The notes under the pieces: generated by a model | What the model saw: only the letters and a program-made list of their open reading frames with translations | Told to the model about the DNA's origin: nothing | Database searches by the model: none | NCBI GenBank assembly: GCA_963575745.1 | Contig: CAUYUJ010000958.1 | Span: forward strand, 77,501-141,500 | DNA from: Prorocentrum cordatum | Taxonomy: Eukaryota; Sar; Dinophyceae; Prorocentrales; Prorocentraceae | Direction: 5' to 3' | DNA length: 64,000 nucleotides | Program-made: the position numbers and the translations under genes | Part shown: positions 37,881 through 51,540 of the stretch, in pieces | Position numbering within the stretch: position 1 is the first letter of the stretch | How the letters are laid out: every line of letters starts with the position of its first letter

Positions 37881-38926
37881 ACAGTTGGAAACCGACCCCA
37901 GCCCCCACAACAGTGGATTTTTCATGTCAACGTTTTGCATTTATAGCGAACGTGCGTAAGTGCAGGCGCCCTGTAGGTGAGGCCATTGCCAGCCGCCGCA
38001 GGGGGCCCCCGCGCTGTGGCCGTTCGACGCGGCCGCGTCCGCGCCGGCATTCCCAGGGCAGCGCGCGCTACGGCCTCGGCGTGAAGTTTGAGGCGACGGC
38101 GGCGCTGTCCCTCGCGCGGCAGATCCGCTGGCCCAGCCGAGGGCCCCCGCCCCCGCCTCCGTCGCCCCTTCGCAACCCCGCCGACGGAACAGTTCAGATC
38201 GGGGGCTTTCCTCTTGAGGCAGCTGATCCAATATAAAGCTTTCTATGTGTTTGCATAAGCACAATTTCCTGTTCATATAGACTTTTCGGGGCTCTCCCGC
38301 GCGAGACTTTCTTTTTCGAAGAAATGTACATCGATTGTCGATCGAGTTTATATTTTTTCCGCTTGGTGCCTAAACTTTATTTTTGGGGTGGATCTAAACT
38401 TTTCGATGCGCGCCGGTGCTGGGCGCGCCCCGTGCGCCGTCTCGGGCGCTTGCCAGCTCCGCCTCGGGCTGGCGCGCCCCATGGTTTTTGGCCTGGCACG
38501 ACCGCGCGAGTATCCACGGTGGCGTCGGGCGCTGGCCGCGTTTCAGCACGAGACAACGCCGAGGTCAAACGCCGATGAGCATAGCAGCAGCGCGCCGTTC
38601 CCATGGAATTGCGCGGCGTTGTCGTTGGCTGACCGTAGCAGTTTCTGCTCGACGCGTCGTTTGACGGTCTCATTGGTCTACACTTATGTGGGGGCGGGGT
38701 TTGTTTTTCATGCGTTCACCTTCTGGGGGGGGGAATCGCCGCTGCTTAGATCGGAGTAGCGCAGGCGCGTTTCTGCAGGCATGTCCTTGCGCCGCGTGTG
38801 CCCTGGCGGCTCCTGCCGCGCGTCCGGTGCGTTGCGGAGTCAGGGGTCGAGGCGCCCAGGAGCTGCGTGCCGGCGCGCGCGTAGTCGCCGCCACGGCTGG
38901 CGCTCCAGCCGGAGGGCCCGTGTCAC
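37881..38926. other. No confident gene
   Basis: Between the satellite and the recombinase relic I see only frames without motifs. 38240-38400 is notably AT-richer. Part of it may be the decayed 5' portion of the recombinase ORF. Confidence 0.4.
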
Positions 38927-40380
38927 GTGTTCGAGTCGAAGACCAGGTGCGGCGCCCCTTTCGGCTTCGGCGGCGCCCTTGCCGGGAGCAGCGTCGTCGC
39001 GGCGAGACCTATCCGCGGTGGAATTTACGGGCTTCGGGGGCATCAGCGCAGCACTGGCGGATGCACTTTAGCCAGCGGCAAAGGTTCAGCCATCAAATGG
39101 TTGTTTGCCGATGCTCGTGCACGGGCCGCGCGTGGCCCCCGGGACGCGTGCCTGAGGACTTGGCGGCGCCTCCATTGCGCCTGGTTCGGCGGCTCGGAAG
39201 AGGACGTTTTCCCCTTCGCGCCGATCAAGATCCACGCAGTGACGGCGCTCCCCAAGTCCAGGGGCTACCGCCCCATCCTGAATTACATGTCCAAGGCGAA
39301 GGAGGAACGCATCGTGCAGGGCCACGCGTGGCCCGGCCTCCTGAAGCTGTCCTGCCGCAAGGCGCTGGCAAGCACGCGGCGCGGCATCGGGCCATCGAGG
39401 CGGTCCGAGCTGCTGCCTGTGGACCAGGTTGCCGTTCTGGGCCTTGGGTGGGGGCCTCTGGTGCAGGGCGGGCCCGTCGACGTGGGCGGGCTCATCGTTG
39501 CGGGTTCGTTTTTTTGCGCGCGCAATCGAGTCGGCGGCTGCGTTGAGGGTGCACGTGTCGGTTGACCGGGTATGCACGGTGGTCGCTTGGATGCTGCCCT
39601 GTGCCAAGACTGATCCAAGGGTGGGTCCGACGCGGTCGTGGGGCTGCGTGTGCGACGGGAGGCAGGAGGAACCGTGCCGCTACCGCGCCTTGTCTATGCG
39701 CGCGGACCTTCTGCACTCGACTTTCCCTCCAGAGGTCTTTCCCGACCTGCCGCTCTTCCCGGACAGCGCCGGCGCCGTCGTGGCAAAGGCAGCGGTGGTC
39801 GCGTCCTTCGAGGCCGTCGCGTTGCGCCTGGAGCTGCCGCAGTGTCCTCTGTCAGATTTCGGCGGTTCGGTGGGCGCTCGCTTCGTGTCGCGTGGGCCCG
39901 GTGGCTAGCGGACTTTGGCATGCCGCTGGCAATCGCCCAGCTGAATGCTCGGTGGTCGTCGGATGTGGTCGCGCGCTATGTCGGGGAAGCGCCCTTGGAA
40001 TCCATCGCGGCCCTGTACTGGTCCAGCGTGCACTCCGAGTCCACGGACCGGTCGTTGGACACCCAGCAGGCCGCGTTGCACGACGTGGGCATTGCGCTGA
40101 GCAAGCTGAAGTTCGACTAGGCGCGGCCCTCAACGCCGAGCGTGAGCTTCGTACGCTGAGGGCCGCTCCTCCGGCCTCTTGCTCCAGTGTGTCGCCACTG
40201 TTTGTCGCATCCTGCTCACGGACCGTCAATGTGGTGGCCGCACGAATGCTGGGCTCGACGCCGTCATTCCAGTGGTTAGCTGCGTGTGGTTGGCGGTTCG
40301 GCCTTGCAAACCACACGTTGCTGCACGAAGCCTGCATCCCGTGCGCAGCGCCGGAAGAGGAGTCGGAAAAGGTAGTGGCC
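38927..40380 (+). pseudogene. Tyrosine recombinase (YR) relic
   Basis: The core-binding half is clear: FPFAPIKIHAVTALPKSRGY (~39211-39270), NYMSKAKEERIVQGHAW, and STRRGIGPSRRSEL. The catalytic half follows across frames: AGSFFCAR.IESAAALRVHVSVD (box I Arg, frame change at a T-run ~39510), TRSWGCVC, FGGRSLRVAWARWLA (39861-39905; box II H-x-x-R is now R-S-L-R, CAC to CGC), and ARWSSDVVARYVGEAPLES (box III with the Tyr). A third frame carries the usual C-terminal WLAACGWRFG and CIPCAAP. Three frame changes and the lost His make it inactive. Such recombinases integrate circular DNA copies of DIRS-type elements. Confidence 0.75.
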
Positions 40381-40399
40381 CACACTGCGAGGTGCGGGG

Positions 40400-42000
40400 C
40401 GCTCGCGCGCCGGCCCGCTCTCCTTCGCAGCGTGCATTCAGCAGCGTCGACAAAACAGTCCTCTTCGGGGTCGGGTGGCCGGGCCTGTCGTCCACGTCAT
40501 GTCTAACCCAACCCCTGCCCTTTCTACCTCTGCCTCGCAGGGCTGCGCGAGCGTTGGGGCACTCCACTACGTGCCGAAGGCACGGTGGCGGATTCTTCCC
40601 TTTTTAGGGGCCGTTTGAAGTGAGTTGTCTCCAACCCCACCCCCGCCCCTCCCCAGATTTACGTCCCCTCGGCCCCGTGCTGGGCGTGCGGCTCGCTGTG
40701 TCTTGGCATGGCGCCCCGCCGCCGCCGGGGCGTCGTTTTGGCTTCGCTCGCCGTCAGTGCTCCAGGCCTCCGTCCGCTCTCCCTTCTTGCGCGTTGGGGG
40801 GGAGGAGAGAGGGGTTGGCGGTGCTCATCAAAAGAGGGTGGCACGAGGGGAGGGAGCTTACAGAGAAGGCGGAGCAGGGGGAGGAGGAGGAGGAGGAGGT
40901 GGAGGAGGAGGAGGAGGAGGAGGAGGAGGATAAGGAAATGCGTAAGAGTGACCTTTGGCCGGACTGACCACCCTTGGTGCGGGCTCGCTGGGGAGGCCCC
41001 AGCATTGGCGCGCGCGGTTGGATTTGGGCCCTTCGCGGTCTCCCGAAGCCGCGCACCAAAGGTCATTCTTGCTTCGGGTCGCTCTTGCGTGCACTTGAGG
41101 GGTGTGCGGCGCCCTGAAAGTGGGCCGCGCAAAAGGAAGGGGCCTGCTCAGAAGGCCTGTGCTCTGCGGTGTGCCCTGGGTCTCCCCAGGCGCGCCGCCT
41201 TCACACTGCTATGTCCAGCCTCCTCCTCCTTCTTCTCCTCCTTCTCCTCTAGTTACTCCTCCTCCTTCTCCTCCTCCTCCTCCTACAGGGGATGTGGATG
41301 TTGAAGCAACATCTTGGAAGGCCCCTGGCCTTCTGAGGAGGCTCCGGGGCCTTCAGCGGAGGCTTCTTAGAGGCCGGGCGGGCTCCTGAGGAGATGGAGC
41401 CCCAGAGCCTTCAGAGAAGCTCCCACTGCACTCTACGAATGCCCGCCGCCGCCCTCCTAGAAGGCCGCCCCCCTCGCGAGCCCCCTTGCGTGCGCTGCCC
41501 AGAGGGGGAGGAGGCGTGGGGGAGGCAAGGGTGGGGTGCAGGAGGCAGGGGGCGCCCTGCCGTGATGCCCCGGCCTGCGCGCCCCCTCCTCCTCCCCGAG
41601 GGCGGCCTCTGCTGAGCGGTGGACCTCTCCTGGGGTGGGGAGGCTTGAAGAGGGAGGAGGCGCGGAGGAGGAACTTCTAGCGAGCGCCTTCCCAACGCAG
41701 CGGTGGGCTCCGCGTCGCGCCCGCTCAGGCGCACAAGAGCTTCGTCGCCGGGGAGATCGCAGAGCTCGTCGCGCCGGCGAGCAGCGCTATGGAGCTCCCC
41801 CCTCGCCATGAGGAAAAGGGATCCTGGAGGAGGGGGGTCCTGGAGCTTGCGCTAGCCGTTTTCGGGCTCGCGGGATCCTCCACGGGCCCGAGGGGCGTTA
41901 GGAAACGGCTGAGGGTGAAACGGTGGCCCGGGGGGGAAGCCCGGGGTCCAGGATTGGTTTCCACCAGTAGCCTTTTCTTTCATGCCTCATAGGTTGCAGG
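40400..42000. other. Low-complexity region with GGA/CCT tracts, no gene
   Basis: 40880-40932 is (GGA)n and 41215-41285 is TCC/CCT-rich. Open frames in between have no recognisable motif. Confidence 0.5.
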
Positions 42001-43600
42001 AGGTGGTTCTGGTCGAAGATGCTCCCACGTTTTCGCGCGTTCCTGGGGCCCTCCTGGCCTCGTGATGGGGTGCTCTGGGGACCACCTGGGCCTTCCCCCC
42101 CCGACCTTGAGCTGGGTGGAAGAGGCCAGGCACCGCCCAGGAGCTTCTCCTCTGCTGGGAAGGAGGGGCAAGATGGCGACGAGGACGGGAGGAGAAGGAG
42201 GAGTAGGAGGAGGATGAGGAGGATGATGATGATGAGGAGGAGGAGGAAGACGGAGGGATGGATGGATGGATGGCGGGAGGGAGGGAGGGAGGAAAGGACA
42301 GACGGAAGGACAAACAAAAAGAAGGAAGGAGGGAGGAGCAGCAGGCGGAGACTGAGGAGGAGGAGGAGGAGGAGGAGAGGAGGAGGAGGAGAGGAGGAGG
42401 AGGAGGGAGGAGCAGGGGGGGGAGGTGGGGGAGGAGGAGGGGGGGGAGGTGGGGGAGGTGGATGAGGAGGAGAAGGAGGAGGAGGAGGAGGAAGAGGAGC
42501 AGGAACTGGGATTCAGCCTCCTATCGAGTCCAATGTTTTCGTAGGGATCCAGTCTCCTGTCGAGCCTCCCTGGGGCTCCTGAGGAATGCTGCAGTGAACA
42601 AGAGTGCGCGTACCAGCGAGGCGAGCGCTTCTGGTCGCCTGGCCAGACCGTCAGCTGGTGAATGGTCCCACCTGGCTGGTGAAGACATTTCTCTCGGGGG
42701 GAGGGAGGAGAAGGGGCTCGATGAGGAGGAGGGAAGAGATTGAGCAGAGGCAGAGGTGGAGGAGAAGGGGGAGGACGAGGGGAGTGCGGAGTGAGGGAGG
42801 ACGTTGCGGTTGTTGCGGATGGCAATCCGATGCCCGATGCGGCAGCCGCTATGCGCGCACCCAGCGGCGGGAGGGGGGCGGGAGAGGAAGAGCCGCCGCC
42901 GCCCGTAAGGGAAATGCGCCGCCCGCCTGTGAGCAACACGCGGGGACGAACCCTCTCACACGCCGGGCCCCGATGGCCACCCGATCCAAAATTGGGCGGG
43001 TGCCAGGTCGAGGAGCGGAGAAGAGGAGGACGAGCGATTCTGGAAGAACGGGGTCTTGGGTTTGTTCCCTCCGTTCTCTGAGCTCCCGAGGCCCTCCCCT
43101 GGCCCCGGGACCGTTTCCCCCAGGACCTGTTTTTCGTTCCGAGGGAGGGAGGGCCCGCGGCGCCGCCGCCGATAGTGTATGGCTCGCCCCGCGTTGTGAA
43201 GGCAGTCGCGGCAGCCGCCGCCAGTCCCAAACGAGAACGCGGCGTTCTGCACGCCGCGCCCCACGGATCGGGACTATCCGAGGACCAGCCTTTTGACCAC
43301 CCCACCCACGTGCAATCTAAGACGCCATCTGCTCCCCGACCATGTCACACACGACCCCCACGACGCGCTCCACTGAGGTTTGTTGATGACGAAATGGGGG
43401 ATGAGCAAGAGGAGGAATCCCACCAGCCCTTTAGGGCGTAAGGTGGTTTAGGGAGCTTCCTCTTCCACCCCTGCCACTTCCCCTTCGGGGAGGGGTTTAC
43501 CCCTCCCCCTACCCCCTCCCCTGGACCTTGACGGGGGGCTCCGCGGGTAGTTGGAGCGTCCAAAACGGCCTCGGCGAGGAAGCCAAATTCATTGGTATTA
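42000..43600. other. Simple-repeat-rich region, no gene
   Basis: 42180-42500 is GGA/GATGA/GGGA repeat with a short (GATG)n at 42255-42275. The remainder to 43600 is G/A-rich, with frames open on both strands but no domain. Confidence 0.5.
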
Positions 43601-43619
43601 TTTAATCGCTTCGCTCATG

Positions 43620-44700
43620 CCGCCGGCCCTGGAGCCCTCTTTAGGGCCTCTTGGGGGCCTCTTGGGGACCTCTTGGGAGTCTCTTGGGGCTCCTTGGCGG
43701 CGTTTTGGAGGCCCCCAGGGCCTCTTGGGGGGCTCTTGGGGGTAGTCGATTGCGGCTCCCCCCTCGGAGGCCACGATCCTCGTGAGGGGTGTCGAAAAAT
43801 ACCCTCCCCTGGAGTGGTCTGGTGGCTTCTCCCGGGCTTCTCTCGGGACCTTGCCGGGGTACTTTTCGTCCGGGGGCCCCCAGGGGCCGCTCCGCGCGCG
43901 CGAACTAGAAATATTGTTAACAAGTTACCGGAGATCTTAGCACGCCTCTGGCCCGTTGGGCCGGCGAATTAAGATTTTGGCACCATTTTGGCTTCCTGGG
44001 GGGGGGGCTAATTGGGAACCCCCCTTCTTTGATCGATCTCCTCCGCGATGGCCCCAAGAGCGCTCCCAAGGCTCCCGAGGGTGCCCCAAGAGGGCCCAAA
44101 GAGGTGTCCAGGAGGCCCCAAGAGGCCCCCAGGATGCTCCCAAGAAGCTCCCAAGAGACCCCCAAAAGGCCCCCAGAGGCCCCCCAGAGGCACCCAAGAC
44201 GGTTCAAGATGCTGTATTGATTTAATATGGTTTTGGCCACGTTTTGGCCTCCCGGGGGGGGCGCTGATTAAGTGCCTGGGAGAGCCCAAGATGACCTCCA
44301 AGATGGCTCAAGATATCCCAGGATGCCTCAAGATGGCTCCCACGATGCTCCAAGAGGCCCCAAGACCGCTCCAAGACGGCTCCAAGTGGCCAAGGAGTAC
44401 CCCCAGGAGGCCCCGAAGAGGCCAACATAACATCCTTCCAGAACCTTGGGAAACTCAATGTGTTTGGCTTGCTCGCCTTTTCGCTTCTGATGGCCATCTG
44501 CCCAAGAGAGCTCCAAGAGCGCCCAGGAGGCCCCAGGAGGCCCCAACAGGCGCCCAAGAGGCCTCCAAGACGCTCCCAAGATACCCCCAAGATGCCCCAA
44601 GAAGCTCTCCGAGGCACCCTGGACGCTCTAAGGCCTTCGGGACCGCCAAGAGGCCCCCAAGACGCTCCAAGAGGCCTCCACTGGGGGACCCTTCCTCTGT
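43620..44700. repeat. GGCCTCTTGG satellite, head-to-head blocks
   Basis: 43620-43745 is in forward orientation (GGGGCCTCTTGGGG). 44045-44215 and 44280-44690 are in reverse orientation (CCCCAAGAGGCC), with a spacer at ~44425-44505 (AACATCCTTCCAGAACCTTGGGAAACTCAATG). Between them, TTTTGGC.CC.TTTTGGC.TCC..GGGGGG occurs twice (~43975-44008 and ~44228-44262), marking an additional repeat unit. Confidence 0.7.
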
Positions 44701-46002
44701 GTGCTGCCCACTTCCTTGATCGAGGCAATTCCTCTGGGCATCGTTTGTGGATGGGCTGGGGGGTGCTACTTTTTTTTTCGGCGGCTCCAAGGAAAAGCCC
44801 AGGGAGCGGTCACAACGTCTGGGGTGCGGTACATTGTAAATTTGTGAATCCAGCCGTCATTGTCGACAGCCGACCGCACCTGCAAGCATGCTCTCAGTTT
44901 CACATGCACAGTACAACATGAACGAAATTCGCAGACGACGCACATAGGCGCAGCAGCGAACCGAGAGGCGCGGGCTACATGTGCGATGACAGCTGAGAGT
45001 CGCCATTGCGGCGCCAAACTCAGGCTAAGCGAGCGAAGTGAGCGAGCGACCAGCACGCACTAGGCTGAACCATGTACAATGGAGAGGCAAAGGAGGCCTA
45101 TCGCACCGAACTCACTAGCGCCACGAGGTGGGTGGACCACGTAGAAGCCATCAGAAGAAGAAACCTTGATGTGCACTGACGAAGTACCACCTGCAGCTGA
45201 AGCCAGTGGGCGCACACCGTATCCGACACACGCAGTTCGGGGGTAACGGTGTGAAAACTGACAAAAGCTGCGCAGACATGCTCTTCAAAGAGGAACGACT
45301 GCAACAGCGGGAGGCTGAACCACTCACTGCAAGGCCGCTCCCGGGGCGAGGCCAGGCATCAGGCGTAGCCCTGTGTATGGCGGTCAACAGCGCCCAGCCT
45401 CTGCATGTCGGAGCCAGCGTGCTTCCTCGCCGGCACGGGCCGTACGGGGGAACAACGAAGCCAGGTGCCGGCGGGCTGATGTCCAGGGCTGCGGTGAAGA
45501 AGCGACCAAAGTGGCAGGCCCGACCAACCACTGCGGCGTAACACTCACCCAAAGAGGTGGCTGAACTGAGCGCCAACCAGCAGTGTAGACCACGGGTGTG
45601 CGTACGGGTGAGCCATCTCCAGCCAGTAGCCATTGTAACACATCGTACCCGACTCACGCGGTTCTGGGGCACAACGATGAGAGTGCTGGCGAGGTGGTGG
45701 CCTGGGCTGCAAGTCTGCGTCAAGGCGTGCACCACGACCATGACCGCGGAAGGCTGAACCACTCACTGCGGGCCCGCAAACTAGACCCAAGATACCCCCA
45801 AGATACCCCAAGATACCCCCAAGATGCCCCAAGAAGCTCTCCGAGGCACCCGTGACGCTCTAAGAGGCCTTCGGGACCGCCAAGAGGCCCCCAAGACGCT
45901 CCAAGAGGCCTCCACTGGGGGACCCTTCCTCTGTGTGCTGCCCACTTCCTTGATCGAGGCAATTCCTCTGGGCATCGTTTGTGGATGGGCTGGGGGGTGC
46001 TA
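44577..46002 (+). repeat. ~190-bp direct repeats (44577-44768, 45797-46002) around ~1 kb
   Basis: From AAGATACCCCCAAGATGCCC through CTTCCTCTGTGTGCTGCCCA to GGGCTGGGGGGTGCTAC the two copies are nearly identical (one 2-bp insertion and a few changes). The ~1030 bp between contains two diverged ~420-bp units sharing GCTGAACCACTCACTGC (ends near 45330 and 45770) and a CCAGCCAGT...CG.ATC.GAC.CACGC..TTC segment. No ORF with a domain. It could be a small composite element with LTR-like ends or an unequal-exchange product. Confidence 0.7.
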
Positions 46003-46018
46003 CGCGAAGCGTCTAGAA

Positions 46019-47470
<1,452 letters not shown>

Positions 47471-50040
47471 GGAGGTGTGGGAGGAGTGGAAGGAGGAGCA
47501 CGAGTGTTTTACCACTCTTGCGGTCACGGACTGATGGCTCGACACGGGCTGCAGATTGTTCTGAGAATGTCAGTGCGTTTTGGTGAGGAGCAGGATGGCG
47601 AAGACAAGGAGCTTGAGGCCAGCCCCCCCCCTGGCAGGACTCGAACTCCAAGATCGAGGACTGGCGCCTGTTCTGCATGAAGGCCGCCCGCCCCTGCGAG
47701 CGCCGCCGCCGCTTCTCGCCTGCGGCGCCCGCGCCGGGAGTTCGCCGCGACTTGCTGGAGAGACTTCCAGAGACTCGGGGAGGGTTCGGAGTTTTCGAGG
47801 GCTCTTCGAGGCTTTCTCGCCTCGGGATGCTCTCTGGCCGCTGCGCCTCGCCCAGAACGCTCCAGGGGTGCCCAGCTCGTCCCGACCGGCCGCCGGAGTC
47901 CCGAGTGAGGGCCCCCACTCGGAGGGAGGAGGGCCCAGACCTCCCCCCGACTTCTGGTCGCCGCGGTTCTCCACGATGGCTGTCCTGTTTCGATGTCGGC
48001 CTCTGGGGGTCGTCCGCGGGCCAAGCGGCCTCCGTCAGGTGGCCCGCGGCGAGATCTGGTCCCAGGAACGGGGTCGAGGCTGGAGAGCATCGGAGCCAGC
48101 CTTCCACGGCACGTCCGCGTGGGCCGACCTCGGCCGCACTGCTGAAGCTGCCAAGGCCCCTGGGCCTCCTCGTGGGACGGTTCGTGCACACCACACATGC
48201 GCACAGCACACATACGTACAGTCAAGGCGCTGAAGGAAGGACCGCTTTGGGTTCGGAGGGTGCTCGCTGTTCCTTAGGTCATTCTGCGGTTGTTCCTCCA
48301 GTCCTCCTCGTGCACCCAGGCCCTTTGCGTGCCAACAAGGGGCTTCGCTCCTTATTTACTCAGCGTTCCTTATTGCAGCAGCTTGACTGTATCTACCCAT
48401 GACTCCTGACGTTGTGGTCAAACACTTGCCACTGGATGATCTTTTCTAGGGGGCAGTTATCTGCCTCTGAGGGCCCTCAGTGGGCCCGCGGGCCGTCAGA
48501 CATCTGCTCAGGATGCGACGCTGGTCCCCGGGATGCTATCGAGAGGTCGAGGCGATCCTGTGTTGAACAACACTCACGACGTCAGAGGTCTGGGTACGTG
48601 CCGCCTCGACCTTGCTCCGCTTTCCCCCCTCTCTGGGCCTGTGTCTTCGCTCCGATGCCAGCACTTGGGAATTGATCTGCCAGGAGCTCAGGAGACAGGA
48701 TGCGACAGGATGCGGAAATCTTTGGGACTGTAGGGCCCCGAACACGTCAGTGTCCACTGCCTCCCGATGTCCTGGGAGGCCGGGTCCCACAGCGGTGGAC
48801 ATGGGGACGCCCCGGGCCTCCGTTTCCTTTGGGCCGATGTTCCATCCCGAGCCGACTTTTGACGGGCCCAGGGGCCAGAAACGGCCACCAGATGTTCGAA
48901 ACAGCGAGAAGGCTCCGGCAAGGCGCGGTACCTCTCGAGTCGCCAGAGAGGTCTGGGTCCTCGCCCTCGCATCCTCTGGGGTCGCAATCCCTGGGAGGTT
49001 GAATCGAGCATCGGCCCTGCCACATCCTTGGTCGAAATGCAGCTCAATCCAGCCTGGGTCGCGCAGTCCCGTGAAGTCCAGGGTGAGCCCGGCATGTCTT
49101 GATTTTTTGGATTCTCTGGTTCAGTGTCGGACCTACTCGTCCCATGAAGACCCTCGATTCTCCCAGCCCCGCCTGCCCTGCGCGCAAGGAGAAGTCCATC
49201 TACTCGGTGCTGAACATGTGCCAGGGGGACGCGAGCCTGCAGGTCAACGTCTGGCAAGCCCATCCCTCCGCCGCCAACCTCTCCTTGCTCGCTCTGGCCG
49301 GGCGCGCTGGGCAGAGGGCCTCGCCCCAGCTTCGATGATTTTTCTGAGCCAGCTAGAACAATCGATTCCCCGAGCTTAATTTTGTGGTATGTGGTTTGTC
49401 GAGTCTGCTCGAATCTAGACATCTTTCGTCAGTGCAGATCGGGCCGGCCGTTTTTTCGGAGTCCTGAGCCCTCGGAGGCCCGTTTCGGGCCCCGCGACCT
49501 GCAAGCAGCGCCAGGGGACATCGGGCGCCCACGCCACGAGAAGATCGCGACGCCGGAGGCCTGGGGAATGGACTACAGTCGGGGCGCTGAAGAAGGAACC
49601 CTTTTCGTTGGGGAGGGGCTCGGCGTTCCTTGATCTTTTCACAGTTTGCCTTCGGTTTTCCGTACGTATCCGTCGGAAAATCGAAGGTTCATTTATGGAT
49701 AAAAGGGGCCTCGTTCCTTATTCAGGGTTCCTTAGGTCAACGCCCCGACTGTATGATGAGACGTGCCACCGCTGGGCGGCGCCTCCTGCGCCGCCCCCGG
49801 CGTGTTCCGCGCCCTCGGAAGGCGTGGTCCGGGGCCAGATTTTATGCATACCGCCGCCTCCGGTGCTCACGTACGGTCGGACCGAGGTATAACACCGAGG
49901 TCGGCCAGGGGAGGGTACCGTCATGTTCTTGGTGTTAATGGGATGTTCTTGTGCATCTTGGTGAGGGTACCCTCGGATGTTCTGTGTGTTTGGGCTGGCG
50001 GAGGGTGTCGTGTTCTTGAAGGATGTTCTCTTGTCCTAGG
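47471..50040. other. No recognisable gene
   Basis: Open frames up to 255 codons on both strands, with GC-driven composition and no motif I can name. One T at 49110-49120 region and a few AT-rich patches, but no repeats of note. Confidence 0.4.
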
Positions 50041-50049
50041 TCCTATCGT

Positions 50050-50230
50050 AACGGGGGTCAGCGGGGGTCAGCTAATCTCCTCTGTCTGACCTGGGTTCGG
50101 AGTCAGGCGGGGCCGATCCCCCTTTTCCGCCCTCCGCTGACCCGGGTTTGGGAGCTGCTAGGTGGCCGGCCGGGCTTCGCGATAGGGCCCTGGCCGACCT
50201 GGCTTCCGTTGTGCTGACCCGGGTTAGAGT
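50050..50230 (+). repeat. Dispersed ~165-bp repeat (copy 2 of 31415-31580)
   Basis: Same ordered blocks as copy 1, including GGGAGCTGCTAGGTGGCCGG and CGCTGACCCGGGT. See copy 1 for landmarks. Confidence 0.5.
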
Positions 50231-50829
50231 GTCCCCGGCACTTAGGGGTCCTAGGCGGTGGATATGTATCGTTCGCGGCCTGGGAGGTGGGAAGGGGGGG
50301 TAAAACGCCGACGCCAAAGAAGCCCGCGCGGAATTGCACAAGTGTATGCTCCTTGCAGTGCTTTTTCAATTTCTCCTCTGCTGACAGCCATCCGAGGTTT
50401 TTCGCCACCTTCGGCGTCCAGGGGGTCGCTTCTGGGCCGCGGGATCGCCAAGAGACGTCCAGCAACGAAACGCTGGCTGGGGGAGGGGCCGGGAGCTCCA
50501 GGGGCTGGCGGCTGGAGCAGTCGAACCATCGGAGGAGGCTTGGGTCTCTCCTCCCCTCCCGCTCTCTCTCGCTCCAGCTGCTCCCTCCTCTCTCCCTCTT
50601 GGCATCGGGGGCGGCTCTCTTGCTGTCTGAACCCTCGGCTGAGCACAACCCGCAGCAGCAGAGAGAGAGAGAGGGAGTCAATTGTTTTCGCTTCGCGAAT
50701 CCCTGCCAGCTCATTCAGAAGCCCTGCCCATGAGAGCCGACGGGAAAAGGTACGAAGAGACATATATAGTGAAACAGGGCGTGCAAGGAGAGGAGATGAA
50801 GGAGGGTGTTGAGCCATCTTAGAGGCAAT
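50231..50829. other. No recognisable gene
   Basis: Mixed sequence with a short (GA)n at 50662-50678. Overlapping frames on both strands lack motifs. Confidence 0.4.
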
Positions 50830-51540
50830 CTTTGAGCATCGGAGGCCTTCTTGGATCTACGGGGCTGTATTGGGGGATATTGGGGTCCTCTCGGAGCTCG
50901 TTTGGGCATCTTGGTGCCCTCTTGGGGCTCTCTGGGGGGTCTTGGGGTCCCCTTGGGGCTCTTTTGGGGCGCCTTGTGGCCCTCATGGAGCCCTCTTGGG
51001 GCCCTCTTGGGGCCTTCTTGGGGCTCTCTTGGGACTCTCTTCGGGGCCTCTTGGGAACCCTGGAGAGCCTCTTGGGGCCATCTTGGAAGCCATCGATGAA
51101 AAGGCAGGGGTCCTACATGTAGCCCCTCCCCAAGAGCCCTCGGAATCGCCTCTTGGGGCCCCCTGGGGCCCTCTTGAGGCGATCTTGGGCGGTCTTGGGG
51201 CTGTCTTGGGGGCCTCTTGGGCGCATCTTGGAGCTCTCTTGGGCCATCTGAGGGCCATCATGAGGCCTCAAACACGCATCGGACGCGAAAAGGCGAGACG
51301 GCAACCAGCATCGATGTTCCTAAGTTTTTTTTTGAGGATTTTGGTTTCTCGGGGAGGTCCTGAGGGGTCTCCAAACGCACCTGCATCCGTCTTGTGGCCC
51401 TCTTGGGGCCTCTTGGAGGCATGTCGTTAGCTATCTTGAGCCACGTCGGGCTATCTTGAGAGATCTTGGAGGCCATCTTGGGCTCTCTCAGGCCCTCTTG
51501 GAGCCATCTTGGGCCATCTTGGGCGCTCTGACACCTCCAG
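50830..51540 (+). repeat. GGCCTCTTGG satellite, forward orientation
   Basis: Same word composition as 2.0-4.6 kb (CTTGGGGCCCTCTTGGGGCC). A spacer at ~51265-51350 reads CGCATCGGACGCGAAAAGGC...ACCAGCATCGATGTTC. Ends at a GGGGAGGGGGTAGGGGGAGG tract. Confidence 0.75.

Larger units (their letters stand above)
33092..40400 (+). mobile_element. Decayed DIRS-like (tyrosine-recombinase) retroelement
   Basis: In one orientation I can read: spliced-leader relic, gag-like ORF (33220-33850), methyltransferase-like segment (34440-34830), RT (35220-36050), RNase H (36080-36530) and tyrosine recombinase (38927-40380). Gag, RT-RH, methyltransferase and YR together are the content of DIRS-type elements, though the order and the 2.4-kb gap with satellite DNA before the recombinase are unusual. 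Many frameshifts and lost catalytic residues mark it as dead. Termini are not identified. The recombinase could belong to a separate insertion. Confidence 0.6.

Noticed and set aside
43970-43995. Possible spliced-leader relic (CACCATTTTGGCTTCC)
   Set aside because: Only 11 bases match, and the same TTTTGGC..C pattern recurs at 44228-44255 as part of the local repeat.
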